From: Promicromonospora iranensis
GTDB lineage: Bacteria > Actinomycetota > Actinomycetes > Actinomycetales > Cellulomonadaceae
Reading direction: 5' to 3'
Assembly: GCF_028994775.1 (NCBI RefSeq)
Contig: NZ_JAJQMN010000004.1
Span: forward strand, 248,001 to 312,000
DNA length: 64,000 bases
The position numbers were made by a program, and so were the translations under genes. The stretch's first letter is position 1. Every line of letters begins with the position of its first letter. The notes under the pieces are model-generated. The model was not told where the DNA came from, searched no databases, and worked only from the letters and a program-made list of their open reading frames with translations. Below, piece after piece: positions 25,043 to 33,479 of this stretch.

Positions 25043-26023
25043 GTGAAGATCCTCGTACCGGACGTGCCCTTCGACCTCGACTTCCCGTCCCTGCTTCCCG
25101 ACGGCGGAGCCTCCTTCGCACCCGGCGGTACCGACACCGTCGTCGCCTACGCGATGAACGAGCCGGTCCCCGAGGAGCACACCGACGCCGAGATGCTGGT
25201 CACCTGGTCCAGCCCGCCCAAGGTCCTCGCCGACGCCGCCCGCCGGATGCCCCGGCTGCGCTGGGTGCAGACGCTCTCGGCCGGCCCGGACGTCGCCCTG
25301 CGGGCCGGGTTCGGCCCCGACGTCGTGATCTCCTCCGGCCAGACCCTGCACGACGACACCGTCACCGAGCACGCGCTGGCGCTGATCCTGGCGACCGTTC
25401 GCCGCATCGACGTCTCCCTCGCCGCGCAGCGGGAGCACCACTGGGCCAAGGAGATCGCGTTCGCCCAGGCGGACCCGGGCACCGAGCGCGAGTACACGCT
25501 CGACGGCGCGCGTGTGACGGTCTGGGGGTTCGGGTCCATCGCCCTGCGGCTGTCCCCGCTGCTGACGGCGCTGGGTGCGCAGGTCACCGGCGTCGCCTCG
25601 GGCGCGGGTGAACGGTCCGGCTACCCCGTGGTGGGCCCCGACGGCCTGGACGCCCTGCTGGCGGAGACCGACCTGCTCGTCTCCCTGCTGCCCGCGGTGC
25701 CCGCCACCCGGCACATCCTCGACGCCCGCCTGCTGAGCCTGCTGCCGCCGTCGGCGCGATTCGTGAACGTGGGGCGGGGTGCGACGGTGGACGAGGCCGC
25801 ACTCATCGACGCGTTGCGTTCCGGGCGGCTCGCCGGCGCTGCGCTCGACGTCATGGAGACGGAACCTCTGCCGGAGGGCTCTCCGCTCTGGGACGTCCCG
25901 AACCTGATTCTCACGCCCCACGTGGCGGGCGGGCGTCCGCGCGGCGCGGCCCGGTTCCTCGCCGACCAGCTCACGGCCTGGCGAACGGACACCGAGAGCA
26001 TCCGGAACCGAGCCCCCCGCTGA
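25043..26023 (+). CDS. D-isomer-specific 2-hydroxyacid dehydrogenase
   Basis: NAD(P)-dependent reductase of 2-oxo acids, cytosolic. The 326-residue product has the Rossmann motif VWGFGSIALRLSPLLTALG near 160, a catalytic Arg in FVNVGRGATVDEAAL near 235, a Glu in the METEPLPEGSPLW region and the catalytic His in LILTPHVAGGRP near 295. No ACT or other regulatory domain is present, so it is not a full-length SerA. GTG 25043 was chosen since MKILVPDVPFDLDF is the natural N-terminus. The physiological substrate (glyoxylate, phosphoglycerate or another) cannot be judged. Confidence 0.9.
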   Translation: MKILVPDVPFDLDFPSLLPDGGASFAPGGTDTVVAYAMNEPVPEEHTDAEMLVTWSSPPKVLADAARRMPRLRWVQTLSAGPDVALRAGFGPDVVISSGQTLHDDTVTEHALALILATVRRIDVSLAAQREHHWAKEIAFAQADPGTEREYTLDGARVTVWGFGSIALRLSPLLTALGAQVTGVASGAGERSGYPVVGPDGLDALLAETDLLVSLLPAVPATRHILDARLLSLLPPSARFVNVGRGATVDEAALIDALRSGRLAGAALDVMETEPLPEGSPLWDVPNLILTPHVAGGRPRGAARFLADQLTAWRTDTESIRNRAPR

Positions 26024-26027
26024 CCAG

Positions 26028-26092
26028 CCGTTGAGTGCTGGCTATTTGTGGTCTGGCGTGCTCCCGGCCCACAAATAGCCAGCACTCAACGG
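26028..26092. repeat. 24-bp perfect palindrome overlapping the mutM stop codon
   Basis: Arms 26028-26051 and 26069-26092 are perfect inverted copies containing TTGAGTGCTGGCTATTTGTG, with a 17-nt loop. It is less G+C-rich than the surroundings and includes the mutM stop codon (26086-26088). It sits between convergent genes and can terminate both. Its length and atypical base content suggest a spreading repeat, different in sequence from families A and B. Confidence 0.75.
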
Positions 26093-27147
26093 GAGTGGTT
26101 ATGGGGTGCGGGGCGCGGGGCCGGCTGGCAGACCGGGCAGCTGAACGAGGACCGGTTCATGAACGCGTCCCGGCGCACCAGCGCGCCACAGCGACGGCAC
26201 GCCTCGTTCTCCTGCCCGTACACCGCGAGCGAGCGGTCGAAGTAGCCCGACTCGCCGTTCACGTTGACGTACAGCTCGTCGAAGCTGGTGCCGCCCTGGA
26301 CCAGCGCCTCGCGCATCACCTCGGCCGCCGAGTCCAGCACACGGCGCACGTCCGCGACCCGGAGCTTGTCGGTGGGCCGCGCCCAGTGCACCTTCGCCCG
26401 CCACAGCGCCTCGTCGGCGTAGATGTTGCCCACGCCGGACACGACGGTCTGGTCCAGCAGCGCCCGCTTCATCTGGGTCCGACGGCGGCGCACGCGGCCC
26501 ACCAGGCCGTCCAGGTCCAGGTTCGGGTCGAGCAGGTCACGGGCGATGTGCGCGACCGGCTGCGGGAGCAGGGGCAGGTCCGAGCCGTGCCCGGCCGGGA
26601 TGCTCGACGCCGGTGCGGCGTCGGCGGGTACCAGGTCCTGCACGCTCAGGTGCCCGAACGTGCGCTGGTCCACGAAGTCGAGGTAGCGCGCGCCGGAGGG
26701 GGCGCCCGTCAGGTGCAGGCGGACCCGCAGGTGGGGGTGCTGCCAGTCGTCAGGGTTCGGGTCCTGGTCCGGGTCCTGGTCCGGGCCCGACGGCAGGACG
26801 GCGGTCGCCGCCGGATCCTGCACACCGCTCACCGTGGCGCCGCGCACGAGCAGCTGACCCGACATACCGAGGTGCGCCAGGAGCGCAGCCGCGGGGGTCT
26901 CGACAAGCTCGACCAGCGGGTTCGATGCGGGCGGTGTGGGATCGTCCAGCGGCAGCCAGAGGAACTTGCCGCGGCGGACGGCGGCGCTCAGCCGGCGTCC
27001 GACGAGCTGGTCGCGGAACGAAGCCGGACCGCCGTCGTGCCGGCGGACGCTGTACTCGCGAAACACCTCGACGTCGCGCACGGTCGCGCCGACAACAAGC
27101 CTGTCGAGGCCGTCCCGGACGGTCTCGACCTCGGGGAGCTCAGGCAC
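26086..27147 (-). CDS. mutM: Formamidopyrimidine-DNA glycosylase with repeat-derived insert
   Basis: Removes 8-oxoguanine and formamidopyrimidines from DNA and cuts the backbone. GTG 27147 gives [17 protein letters not shown] with the catalytic Pro at position 2. Other signs are [35 protein letters not shown], and the zinc finger [10 protein letters not shown]...FSCPVC. At 353 residues it is longer than the usual 270-290: a segment [10 protein letters not shown] at about 75-84 derives from a family B repeat, and a [10 protein letters not shown]-type run near 125 comes from 12-nt tandem repeats. The start overlaps the rnc stop, implying coupling. Confidence 0.96.
   Translation of the reverse strand: MPELPEVETVRDGLDRLVVGATVRDVEVFREYSVRRHDGGPASFRDQLVGRRLSAAVRRGKFLWLPLDDPTPPASNPLVELVETPAAALLAHLGMSGQLLVRGATVSGVQDPAATAVLPSGPDQDPDQDPNPDDWQHPHLRVRLHLTGAPSGARYLDFVDQRTFGHLSVQDLVPADAAPASSIPAGHGSDLPLLPQPVAHIARDLLDPNLDLDGLVGRVRRRRTQMKRALLDQTVVSGVGNIYADEALWRAKVHWARPTDKLRVADVRRVLDSAAEVMREALVQGGTSFDELYVNVNGESGYFDRSLAVYGQENEACRRCGALVRRDAFMNRSSFSCPVCQPAPRPAPHNHSR
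26896..26923 (-). repeat. Family B repeat inside mutM
   Basis: On minus this reads AACCCGCTGGTCGAGCTTG followed by TCGAGACC, the core of a repeat widespread between genes in Micrococcales and relatives. Here it is read in frame as [10 protein letters not shown] within mutM. Another copy, as an inverted pair, lies at 58432-58471. Confidence 0.8.
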
Positions 27148-27928
27148 CGGTGGCCGGCGCCTTGCTCCCGGAGGTGTCCGCGGCGACACTCTCTCCGTCG
27201 TCCCCCGGCTTGGACAGCGGGAACTTCTCCAGGAGCGCCCGGTAGGTCTCCTCGGCCGCGCCCTGCTCGGCGTGCTTCTTCGCGCTGCCTGAACCGGACC
27301 CGTAGGTGACGCCGTCGATCACGACGGTCGAGTGGAAGACCCGGGCATGCTCGGGACCCTCGAACGTGGCGATGTAGTCGGGCGCGCCCAGTCCGCGTTC
27401 GGCGGAGGCCTCCTGCAGCGACGTCTTCCAGTCCAGGCCTGCACCCAGGCCCGCGGCGACGTCGAGCGTCGAGTCGACGAGGCGGTGCACCAGCGCACGC
27501 GATGTCTCCAGGCCGTGCGACAGGTAGGTGGCGCCGATCAGGGCCTCCACCGTGTCGGAGAGGATCGAGTCCTTCTCGAAGCCGCGCGTGCGGATCTCAC
27601 CCTTGCCGAGCAGCACGTACTTGCCGAGGCCGAGCGTCCGCGCCACCGCGGCCAGCGCGCGCTGCGACACGGTCGCCGCGCGCATGCGCGCCAGGTCACC
27701 CTCGGACAGGTCGGGGTGACGCCGGTACAGCGCCTCCGTGACCACGAGCCCCAGCACGGCGTCGCCCAGAAACTCCAGGCGCTCGTTCGTGGGGATGCCA
27801 CCGGCCTCGTGGGCGAACGACCGGTGAGTCAGTGCCAGCACAAGAAGCTCGGGGTCCAGATGGACCCCGAGCTTCTCGAGCAGCGCGGTAGGTTCCGGCC
27901 TCGCCGGCGACGTCCCGCCCTTGGCCAC
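27140..27928 (-). CDS. rnc: Ribonuclease III
   Basis: Double-strand-specific endoribonuclease for rRNA and mRNA processing. The 262-residue product has the signature [20 protein letters not shown] near 45, a second acidic cluster in [15 protein letters not shown] near 120, and a C-terminal double-stranded RNA-binding domain ([16 protein letters not shown] to [12 protein letters not shown]). It sits between rpmF and mutM in the usual actinobacterial order; its stop overlaps the mutM start by eight bases, and only one base separates it from the rpmF stop. Confidence 0.98.
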   Translation of the reverse strand: MAKGGTSPARPEPTALLEKLGVHLDPELLVLALTHRSFAHEAGGIPTNERLEFLGDAVLGLVVTEALYRRHPDLSEGDLARMRAATVSQRALAAVARTLGLGKYVLLGKGEIRTRGFEKDSILSDTVEALIGATYLSHGLETSRALVHRLVDSTLDVAAGLGAGLDWKTSLQEASAERGLGAPDYIATFEGPEHARVFHSTVVIDGVTYGSGSGSAKKHAEQGAAEETYRALLEKFPLSKPGDDGESVAADTSGSKAPATGA

Positions 27929-27929
27929 G

Positions 27930-28124
27930 TCAGCCCGCGTGAACGGTCTTCAGGGCGTCGCGGTACGTGCGGCCCTTGTAGGTGCCACACGTCGGGCACG
28001 CCGTGTGCGGCAGCTTGTTGCCCTGGCACTGCGGGCAGGTCGTGAGGGTCGCTGCGGTGGTCTTCCACTGCGAGCGACGCGCACGGGTGTTGCTGCGCGA
28101 CATCTTGCGCTTCGGAACAGCCAC
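27930..28124 (-). CDS. rpmF: 50S ribosomal protein L32
   Basis: Large-subunit protein. GTG 28124 gives MAVPKRKMSRSNTRARRSQW, the standard start, with AGAGAG upstream. Two zinc-ribbon pairs, CPQC and CPTC, are intact, so this is the zinc-binding (C+) form. The 64-residue product lies between the DUF177 gene (two bases away) and rnc in one operon. Confidence 0.98.
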   Translation of the reverse strand: MAVPKRKMSRSNTRARRSQWKTTAATLTTCPQCQGNKLPHTACPTCGTYKGRTYRDALKTVHAG

Positions 28125-28126
28125 GG

Positions 28127-28723
28127 CTAGCTCTCTTTCGTCTCGTCCGACACGCTCGTAGATTCGAGCATGCTCTGAAGCGCCGACCAACGAGGGTCGA
28201 CTACGTCATGTTGATGACCGGGGTCGTCAGCCAGGCGTGCTCCACACTCGGAGCACAGGCCCGGGCAGTCCTCCCGGCACAGCGGTTGAAATGGTAGTGC
28301 AGTCACTACCGAATCCCGAAGCACAGGCTCCAGGTCGGCATTGTCGTCGTCGTCCAGGACTGACTCTTCGTCCTCTACGTCGACGTCCCCCGCCTTGACC
28401 GACGCCGCGACCTTCTCGGGGTACGCGAACAACTCGGTGACATCGACCGTGAGCTCACGAGTGATGTCGTCGAGGCAGCGGCTGCACTCACCCTTTGCCG
28501 TGCCGCGGACCGTGCCGGAGACCAGCACGCCTTCCATCACGGACTCGAGTCGAAGATCCAGCTCGAGGTCGGAGCCTTCCGGGATACCGATCACGGCGGT
28601 ACCGAGGTCCGACGGCGCCTGCACGGTCGCGCTGTGCGTACGCATCGATCCGGCACGCCGAGACAGCTCGTGCGTGTCGAGCACGAGCGGTGAGTTCGGT
28701 TCGCGGGAAATAACAGACTCCAT
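28127..28723 (-). CDS. DUF177 (YceD) family protein
   Basis: Small acidic protein, almost always next to rpmF; its family is linked to 23S rRNA accumulation or ribosome assembly. The 198-residue product has LVLDTHELSRRAGSM at the N-terminus, a central CSRCLD motif near 92 and LCREDCPGLCSECGARL near 160, together able to bind a metal. A stretch of Asp/Glu residues lies near 130-145. The ATG at 28723 is the most family-like start, although its ribosome site is weak. It is the first gene of the DUF177-rpmF-rnc-mutM run. Confidence 0.92.
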   Translation of the reverse strand: MESVISREPNSPLVLDTHELSRRAGSMRTHSATVQAPSDLGTAVIGIPEGSDLELDLRLESVMEGVLVSGTVRGTAKGECSRCLDDITRELTVDVTELFAYPEKVAASVKAGDVDVEDEESVLDDDDNADLEPVLRDSVVTALPFQPLCREDCPGLCSECGARLADDPGHQHDVVDPRWSALQSMLESTSVSDETKES

Positions 28724-28855
28724 GAAAGGCAGTGTCCGAGAGGACGGTGAAGGGGGGTGGACCCGGCGCAAGCCATCACGCCACGGGCCAAAAACCAATC
28801 CTACGACATGGAACGGGGCTCACGCGCGCCCGTACGGGGTGACAGCCCTCACGGG

Positions 28856-29362
28856 CTAGCCCGCCGGCTGTCCCAGCGCGGACCGCAACGCCGCGACGAC
28901 ACCCGCCGGCACCAGGTCGTCGACCGGTCCGCCGTGCCGCACGATGTCCTTCACCAGCGATGACGCGACGTGCGCGTAGCGCTGGTCGCCCGGCAGGAAG
29001 ATCGTCTCGACGCCCGACAGGTGCCGGTTCATGAGCGCCATCGGCTGCTCCGCGTCGAAGTCGCCGCCCCCGCGCAGGCCCTTCACGACGGCGACCGCTT
29101 CGACCTCACGGCAGAAGTCCACCAGCAGCCCCGGCACGACGGCGACCCGCACCCGCGACATCGCCGGTTCGGTCTGGGCGACGGTGAACACGGCCGCCCG
29201 CACGAGCTCCGCGCGCGTCTCCAGGTCGAGCAGGCCGGACTTCCCGGGGTTCTTGGCGATGCCGACCACCACGTCGTCGAACATCGAGGCGGCGCGGCGC
29301 ACGATGTCGAGGTGGCCGAGGGTGATGGGGTCGAACGACCCGGGGCAGACGACTGTGGTCAC
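28856..29362 (-). CDS. coaD: Phosphopantetheine adenylyltransferase
   Basis: Fourth step of coenzyme A synthesis: joins ATP and 4'-phosphopantetheine to make dephospho-CoA. The 168-residue product has PGSFDPITLGHLDIVRRA (the nucleotidyltransferase motif containing GH), VVKGLRGGGDFDAEQPMA, and FLPGDQRYAHVASSLVKDI. GTG 29362 overlaps the rsmD stop by four bases, so the two are translationally coupled, the usual pairing in bacteria. Confidence 0.98.
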   Translation of the reverse strand: MTTVVCPGSFDPITLGHLDIVRRAASMFDDVVVGIAKNPGKSGLLDLETRAELVRAAVFTVAQTEPAMSRVRVAVVPGLLVDFCREVEAVAVVKGLRGGGDFDAEQPMALMNRHLSGVETIFLPGDQRYAHVASSLVKDIVRHGGPVDDLVPAGVVAALRSALGQPAG

Positions 29363-30042
29363 GCGTCCACGCTATCCGACGGCCCTGGGTCCGACGGTTC
29401 TGGGTCCGACGGCTCCGAGTCCGACGGTTCCGGGTCCGACGGCTCCGCGTAGTAGACCGCCGTCTCCCCGTAGTCCTTGCGTGCGAACGGGGCGAGGCCT
29501 TCGGGCCAGGCGGGTTCGGGCGTGCGGATGGACCGCTCGACGACCACCACCGCGCCGTCGGCGAGGACGCCCGGCGTCGCGAGGTGCGTCAGCACGACAG
29601 CGAGCGACTCCTCGTCGAGGTCGTAGGGCGGGTCGAGGAAGACGAGGTCCAGGGCCGCCGTGGTGCCGGCGGTCGCGCGGGCGGCCGCACCGGTCTCGGG
29701 ACGCACGCCCCTGGCCGCCAGCGAGGCCGCGAACCGCTCGGCCGTCTCGGTGGCGACCCGCACCCCGGTCAGCCCCAGCCCTGCGACGTTCCTGCGCGCG
29801 ACGTCCGCTGCGGGCCGCGCGCTGTCCACGAGGGTCACGGCGACGGCGCCCCGGCTGGCGGCCTCCAGCCCGAGCGCCCCCGAGCCGGCGTAGAGGTCGA
29901 GCACGCGGGCACCGTCGAGCACACCGAGGTGCTCCAGGCGGGAGAAGATCGCCTCGCGGACGCGGTCGCTCGTGGGGCGGGTGCCCTTGGCCGGCACCGC
30001 GATGGTGCGTCCGCCCACTGAGCCCGCGACGATCCTGGTCAC
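29359..30042 (-). CDS. rsmD: 16S rRNA (guanine966-N2)-methyltransferase RsmD
   Basis: Methylates G966 of 16S rRNA using SAM. The 227-residue product shows RIVAGSVGGRTIAVP, TRPTSDRVREAIFSRL, the SAM motif VLDLYAGSGALGLEAASRGA and the catalytic VFLDPPYDL near 125. The C-terminus has an extra tail of five EPSDP-type repeats encoded by 15-nt tandem units, absent from typical RsmD. The GTG start at 30042 fits the family. The stop overlaps coaD. Confidence 0.96.
   Translation of the reverse strand: MTRIVAGSVGGRTIAVPAKGTRPTSDRVREAIFSRLEHLGVLDGARVLDLYAGSGALGLEAASRGAVAVTLVDSARPAADVARRNVAGLGLTGVRVATETAERFAASLAARGVRPETGAAARATAGTTAALDLVFLDPPYDLDEESLAVVLTHLATPGVLADGAVVVVERSIRTPEPAWPEGLAPFARKDYGETAVYYAEPSDPEPSDSEPSDPEPSDPGPSDSVDA
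29375..29449 (-). repeat. Five 15-nt tandem repeats at the rsmD 3' end
   Basis: Units of the form TCCGACGG(C/T)(T/C)C(T/C)G(G/A)G run without gaps for 75 bases and encode an acidic Ser/Pro/Asp tail. Since 15 is a multiple of three, changes in copy number would alter tail length without a frameshift. Confidence 0.85.
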
Positions 30043-30097
30043 GCCGCGAGCCTAACCCGCCGGCCGAGCCGCACGGCGTGCGCGGCTCGGGCCACGG

Positions 30098-31075
30098 CTA
30101 GGACCACGGGGTGTCGACGCGCGCGACGACCGGCAGGTGGTCGCTGCCCGTGCTGCCCAGGGCGCGCACCTCCGTCACGGTGGCACCCCGCGCGAGGACG
30201 TGATCGATCTGGGCGACCGGGAAGGTCTCGGGGTAGGTGAACTCGAAGCCGGCCGTCGGGGCGGTGACGAGGTTGGTCAGCGGCGCGATCGCACCGTCCT
30301 CCAGCACCGCGTTCAGGTCGCCCGCGACGATCACCGTGTCGTTCTTCTCGGCGTTGATTGCGTCCGCCAGCACGAGCGCGCTCGCGTTGCGCAACTCCGT
30401 CTCGAAGCCGCCGCTCCCGAACCGGACCGACGGCAGATGCGCAGCGAACAGCACGACCGCGGCCCCCTCCCGCTGGATCACCACACGCACGCACCGGTCC
30501 CAGGAGGCGTCCACGCCCTCGGGCCGGATGTCCACGGCGGTGGCGCCCTTGAGCGGGAACCTGGACCAGACGCCGACCGTGCCCTGCGTCTCGTGGTGCG
30601 GCAGGGCCTCGCCCAACGCCTGCGTGTACTCCTCGGCGGTCGCCTCCGAGACCTCGGTGAGCGTCACGACGTCCGGCTCGGCGGCGAGGAGCACCTCCGC
30701 GGTGCCCGCGACGTCGGTGTTGGTGTCACTGACGTTGTGCTGCACCACCGTCAGGTCGCTGGGCGCCGGCTCCGTCGGCCGCACCTGCGGCAGGAAGACC
30801 CAGATCCAGGCCGCGAGCGGCAGCAGGACCGCGAGGATCGCGAGCGCCGATCGCCGCAGCAGCGCCGCCAGGATGCCGAGCGGCACCGCCAGGCCGAGCC
30901 ACGGCAGGAACGTCTCGATGAGACTGCCGAGGTTTCCCCAACGATTCGGCACGAACTCGTGCCCCACGAGCAGGACGGCAATCAGCACGGAGCCGAGCGT
31001 CAGCAGCCTCCCGCGCTGCCACGCAGTCTTTGCCGGCCCGCCGGTATGGATCGCGTGCTTCGCGTCGACCGTCAT
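30098..31075 (-). CDS. Membrane-anchored endonuclease/exonuclease/phosphatase family protein
   Basis: EEP-fold hydrolase at the membrane; substrate unknown (DNA, phospholipid headgroup or phosphate ester are all known in the fold). The N-terminal 110 residues form three hydrophobic helices (LLTLGSVLIAVLLVG, FLPWLGLAVPLGILAALL, SALAILAVLLPLAAWIWVF), followed by a 210-residue catalytic domain facing outside: TVVQHNVSDTN, VTLTEVSEAT, AAHLPSVRFG, VIVAGDLNAVLEDG and GSDHLPVVARV. It fits the DUF-type membrane EEP proteins common in actinobacteria. It lies between recG and rsmD. Confidence 0.88.
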   Translation of the reverse strand: MTVDAKHAIHTGGPAKTAWQRGRLLTLGSVLIAVLLVGHEFVPNRWGNLGSLIETFLPWLGLAVPLGILAALLRRSALAILAVLLPLAAWIWVFLPQVRPTEPAPSDLTVVQHNVSDTNTDVAGTAEVLLAAEPDVVTLTEVSEATAEEYTQALGEALPHHETQGTVGVWSRFPLKGATAVDIRPEGVDASWDRCVRVVIQREGAAVVLFAAHLPSVRFGSGGFETELRNASALVLADAINAEKNDTVIVAGDLNAVLEDGAIAPLTNLVTAPTAGFEFTYPETFPVAQIDHVLARGATVTEVRALGSTGSDHLPVVARVDTPWS

Positions 31076-31188
31076 CGGCGGGGACTCTATCGGTTGTACG
31101 TTTCGCGCGTAAGGAGCAGGTCATCCCTTTCACCCGCGTTTGATTTCACCCTGCCGAACGGCCTGGGTGCCACCGGCAGCAGTTGGGG

Positions 31189-31221
31189 AAGCAGCTCCTA
31201 AGCAGCTCCGAAGCAGCTCAG
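31189..31221. repeat. Three 11-nt tandem repeats at the recG 3' end
   Basis: AAGCAGCTC(CT/CG/AG) occurs three times in a row; the last unit contains the recG stop codon. This is probably replication slippage. The remaining 31076-31188 interval holds an A+T-richer stretch likely to be the promoter of the EEP gene. Confidence 0.7.
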
Positions 31222-33479
31222 GCCCGCTCCAGGAACTCCTCCTGGTCCTCGTCGAGCTGCGCGCGGATCGCCTTCGCGAGCTCCGGGAACTCCGTCAGGT
31301 CGGGGGAAGCCTGCACGACGTCGACCGCCGCGGTGCGCGCCTCCTCGATGAGGCCGGCGTCCTTGACCACCCGCAGGAGCCGCAGCGAGCTGGTCCGGCC
31401 GGACTGCGCGGCGCCGAGCACGTCGCCCTCGCTGCGCAGCTCCAGGTCCAGGTTGGCGAGCTTGAAGCCGTCGGTGGTCTGGGTCATCGCCTCCAGGCGG
31501 GCGAAGGCGGGCGTGCCGGGCTCGGCGTCGGACACCAGGAGGCAGAGGCCCGGGTCGGTGCCTCGTCCCACCCGTCCGCGCAGCTGGTGCAGCTGGGAGA
31601 TGCCGAACCGGTCGGCGTCGAAGATGACCATCGCCGTGGCCTCAGGGACGTCGACGCCCACCTCGATCACGGTGGTGGCGACCAGGACCGGAGCCTCGCC
31701 GGAGGCGAACCGCGCCATCTCGGCCTCCTTCTGGTCGGCCGGCAGCTGCCCGTGCAGCATCCCGATCTCGACGCCCGCCAGCTCGGGTCGCGAGCGCAGC
31801 TCCTCCACCACCTCGAGCACGGCACGCAGGGGCGGTCGGTCTGCGGCGCCCTCGGCACCCGGGCCGGACGGGTCCAGGAACTCCGGCACGTCGTCGAAGT
31901 CCTTGGCGGGCGCCTTGGTCTCCTCGTCCGGGTGGATCCGCGCGCAGACGACGTAGGCGCGGCGGCCGGCATCGACCTCCTCGCGGACGCGGGCCCAGGT
32001 GCGGTCGGTCCAGCGGGTGTTCCGGGCGGGGACGGCGACCGTGGTGATGCCCGCGCGCCCCGCGGGCACCTCGGTGAGGGACGACGTCTCCAGGTCACCG
32101 AAGACGGTCATCGCCACGGTGCGCGGGATCGGTGTGGCTGTCATGACCAGCAGGTGCGGGGACACGCGGCCCTTGGCGCGCAGCGCGTCCCGCTGCTCGA
32201 CGCCGAAGCGGTGCTGCTCGTCCACCACGACGAGGCCGAGGTCGGCGAACTGCACCTGCTCCGAGAGGAGCGCGTGGGTGCCCACGACGATGCCTGCCTC
32301 GCCGCTCGCTGCCTGCAGCAGGGCCTCCTTGCGCGCCTTCGCGCCGAGCGAGCCGGTGAGCAGCGCCACCCGGGTGCTCGCGCCGGTGCGCTCCGCCCCG
32401 AAGAGGGTGCCGCCCTCGGCCAGGGGGCCGAGCAGGGCCCGCAGGGTGCGGGCGTGCTGCGCGGCGAGCACCTCGGTGGGCGCGAGCAGCGCGGCCTGAC
32501 CGCCGGCGTCGACCACCTGGAGCATGGCGCGCAGCGCGACCACCGTCTTGCCGCTGCCGACCTCACCCTGCAGCAGCCGGTGCATCGGGCGCGGACTGGC
32601 GAGCTCGGCGGCGATCTCGTCGCCCACCGCACGCTGCCCGTCGGTGAGCACGAAGGGCAGGGACGCATCGAAGTCCGCGAGCAGGCTGGGCTCAGCGGTG
32701 GGCAGCGGCGGCCGGGCAGTGGCGTCCTCGGTGGCGGTGCGTGCCCGGCGCTGGGCCAGCGCCACCTGCAGCACGAACGCCTCGTCGAACCGCATCCGGT
32801 GCCGGGCCCGGTGGGCCTCGTCGAGCGTCGACGGCCGGTGCAGGCTGCGCAGGGCGGCCGCCCGACCGGGCAGGCCCAGGCGCTCCCGCACCTCGTCCGG
32901 CACAGGGTCCGGCACGTCGTCGTCGGTCAGCGTGTCGAGCACGACACGCAGCGCGCCCTGGATCTTCCAGCTGGGGATGCCCGCGGCCGCGGGGTAGATC
33001 GGGATGGGCTTGGTCGCGTGCTCCAGGAGTGCCTCGTCGCTGTCGAGGTCGGACTCCTCCCCCATGAGCGTGAAGTCCGGGTGGGTGAGCTGCCGCGTCC
33101 CCCGGTACAGGCCGACCGTTCCCGTGAACAGCCCTTGTGCACCCGGCACCAGTCGCTTCTCGTGGTTGTAGAGCGAGCCGCGGTGCTTGCCGAAGAAGGT
33201 GAGGGACAGGCGGCTGTTCCCGTCCGTCACCACCACCTCCATGAGCGCGCCCTTGCGGTTGCGCATGGCGCGGACCGTCGCCTGCTCCACGCGGGCCAGG
33301 ATCGTCACGTGCTCGCCCACCTCGAGGGCCGCGATGTCCGAGAGCGCACCCGGGTCGGCATACCGGCGCGGGTAGTGGTTCAGCAGATCGCCCACGGTCA
33401 CCAGCCCGAGCTTGCCCAGGGCGGTCGCCGTCCGCTTGTCGAAGGCGCGCTCGAGGCGCTCGTCCACCCGCTCGGTCAT
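31218..33479 (-). CDS. recG: ATP-dependent DNA helicase RecG
   Basis: Branch-migrates Holliday junctions and stalled forks. The 753-residue product has an N-terminal wedge/OB region (YADPGALSDIAALEVGEHVTILARV), helicase motif I LQGEVGSGKTVVALRAM near 310, motif II VVVDEQHRFGVEQRDAL near 420, motif III MTATPIPRTVA and motif VI HQLRGRVGRGTDPGLCLL near 665. A long acidic/Pro insert sits near 540 (DEETKAPAKDFDDVPEF). ATG 33479 overlaps the DAK gene stop (ATGA). Confidence 0.98.
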   Translation of the reverse strand: MTERVDERLERAFDKRTATALGKLGLVTVGDLLNHYPRRYADPGALSDIAALEVGEHVTILARVEQATVRAMRNRKGALMEVVVTDGNSRLSLTFFGKHRGSLYNHEKRLVPGAQGLFTGTVGLYRGTRQLTHPDFTLMGEESDLDSDEALLEHATKPIPIYPAAAGIPSWKIQGALRVVLDTLTDDDVPDPVPDEVRERLGLPGRAAALRSLHRPSTLDEAHRARHRMRFDEAFVLQVALAQRRARTATEDATARPPLPTAEPSLLADFDASLPFVLTDGQRAVGDEIAAELASPRPMHRLLQGEVGSGKTVVALRAMLQVVDAGGQAALLAPTEVLAAQHARTLRALLGPLAEGGTLFGAERTGASTRVALLTGSLGAKARKEALLQAASGEAGIVVGTHALLSEQVQFADLGLVVVDEQHRFGVEQRDALRAKGRVSPHLLVMTATPIPRTVAMTVFGDLETSSLTEVPAGRAGITTVAVPARNTRWTDRTWARVREEVDAGRRAYVVCARIHPDEETKAPAKDFDDVPEFLDPSGPGAEGAADRPPLRAVLEVVEELRSRPELAGVEIGMLHGQLPADQKEAEMARFASGEAPVLVATTVIEVGVDVPEATAMVIFDADRFGISQLHQLRGRVGRGTDPGLCLLVSDAEPGTPAFARLEAMTQTTDGFKLANLDLELRSEGDVLGAAQSGRTSSLRLLRVVKDAGLIEEARTAAVDVVQASPDLTEFPELAKAIRAQLDEDQEEFLERA

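Noticed and set aside
28724-28855. Small gene or riboswitch between DUF177 and coaD
   Set aside because: No conserved small ORF with a ribosome site and no known leader motif; only a weak GCCCGT/ACGGGC pairing that may be the coaD terminator.
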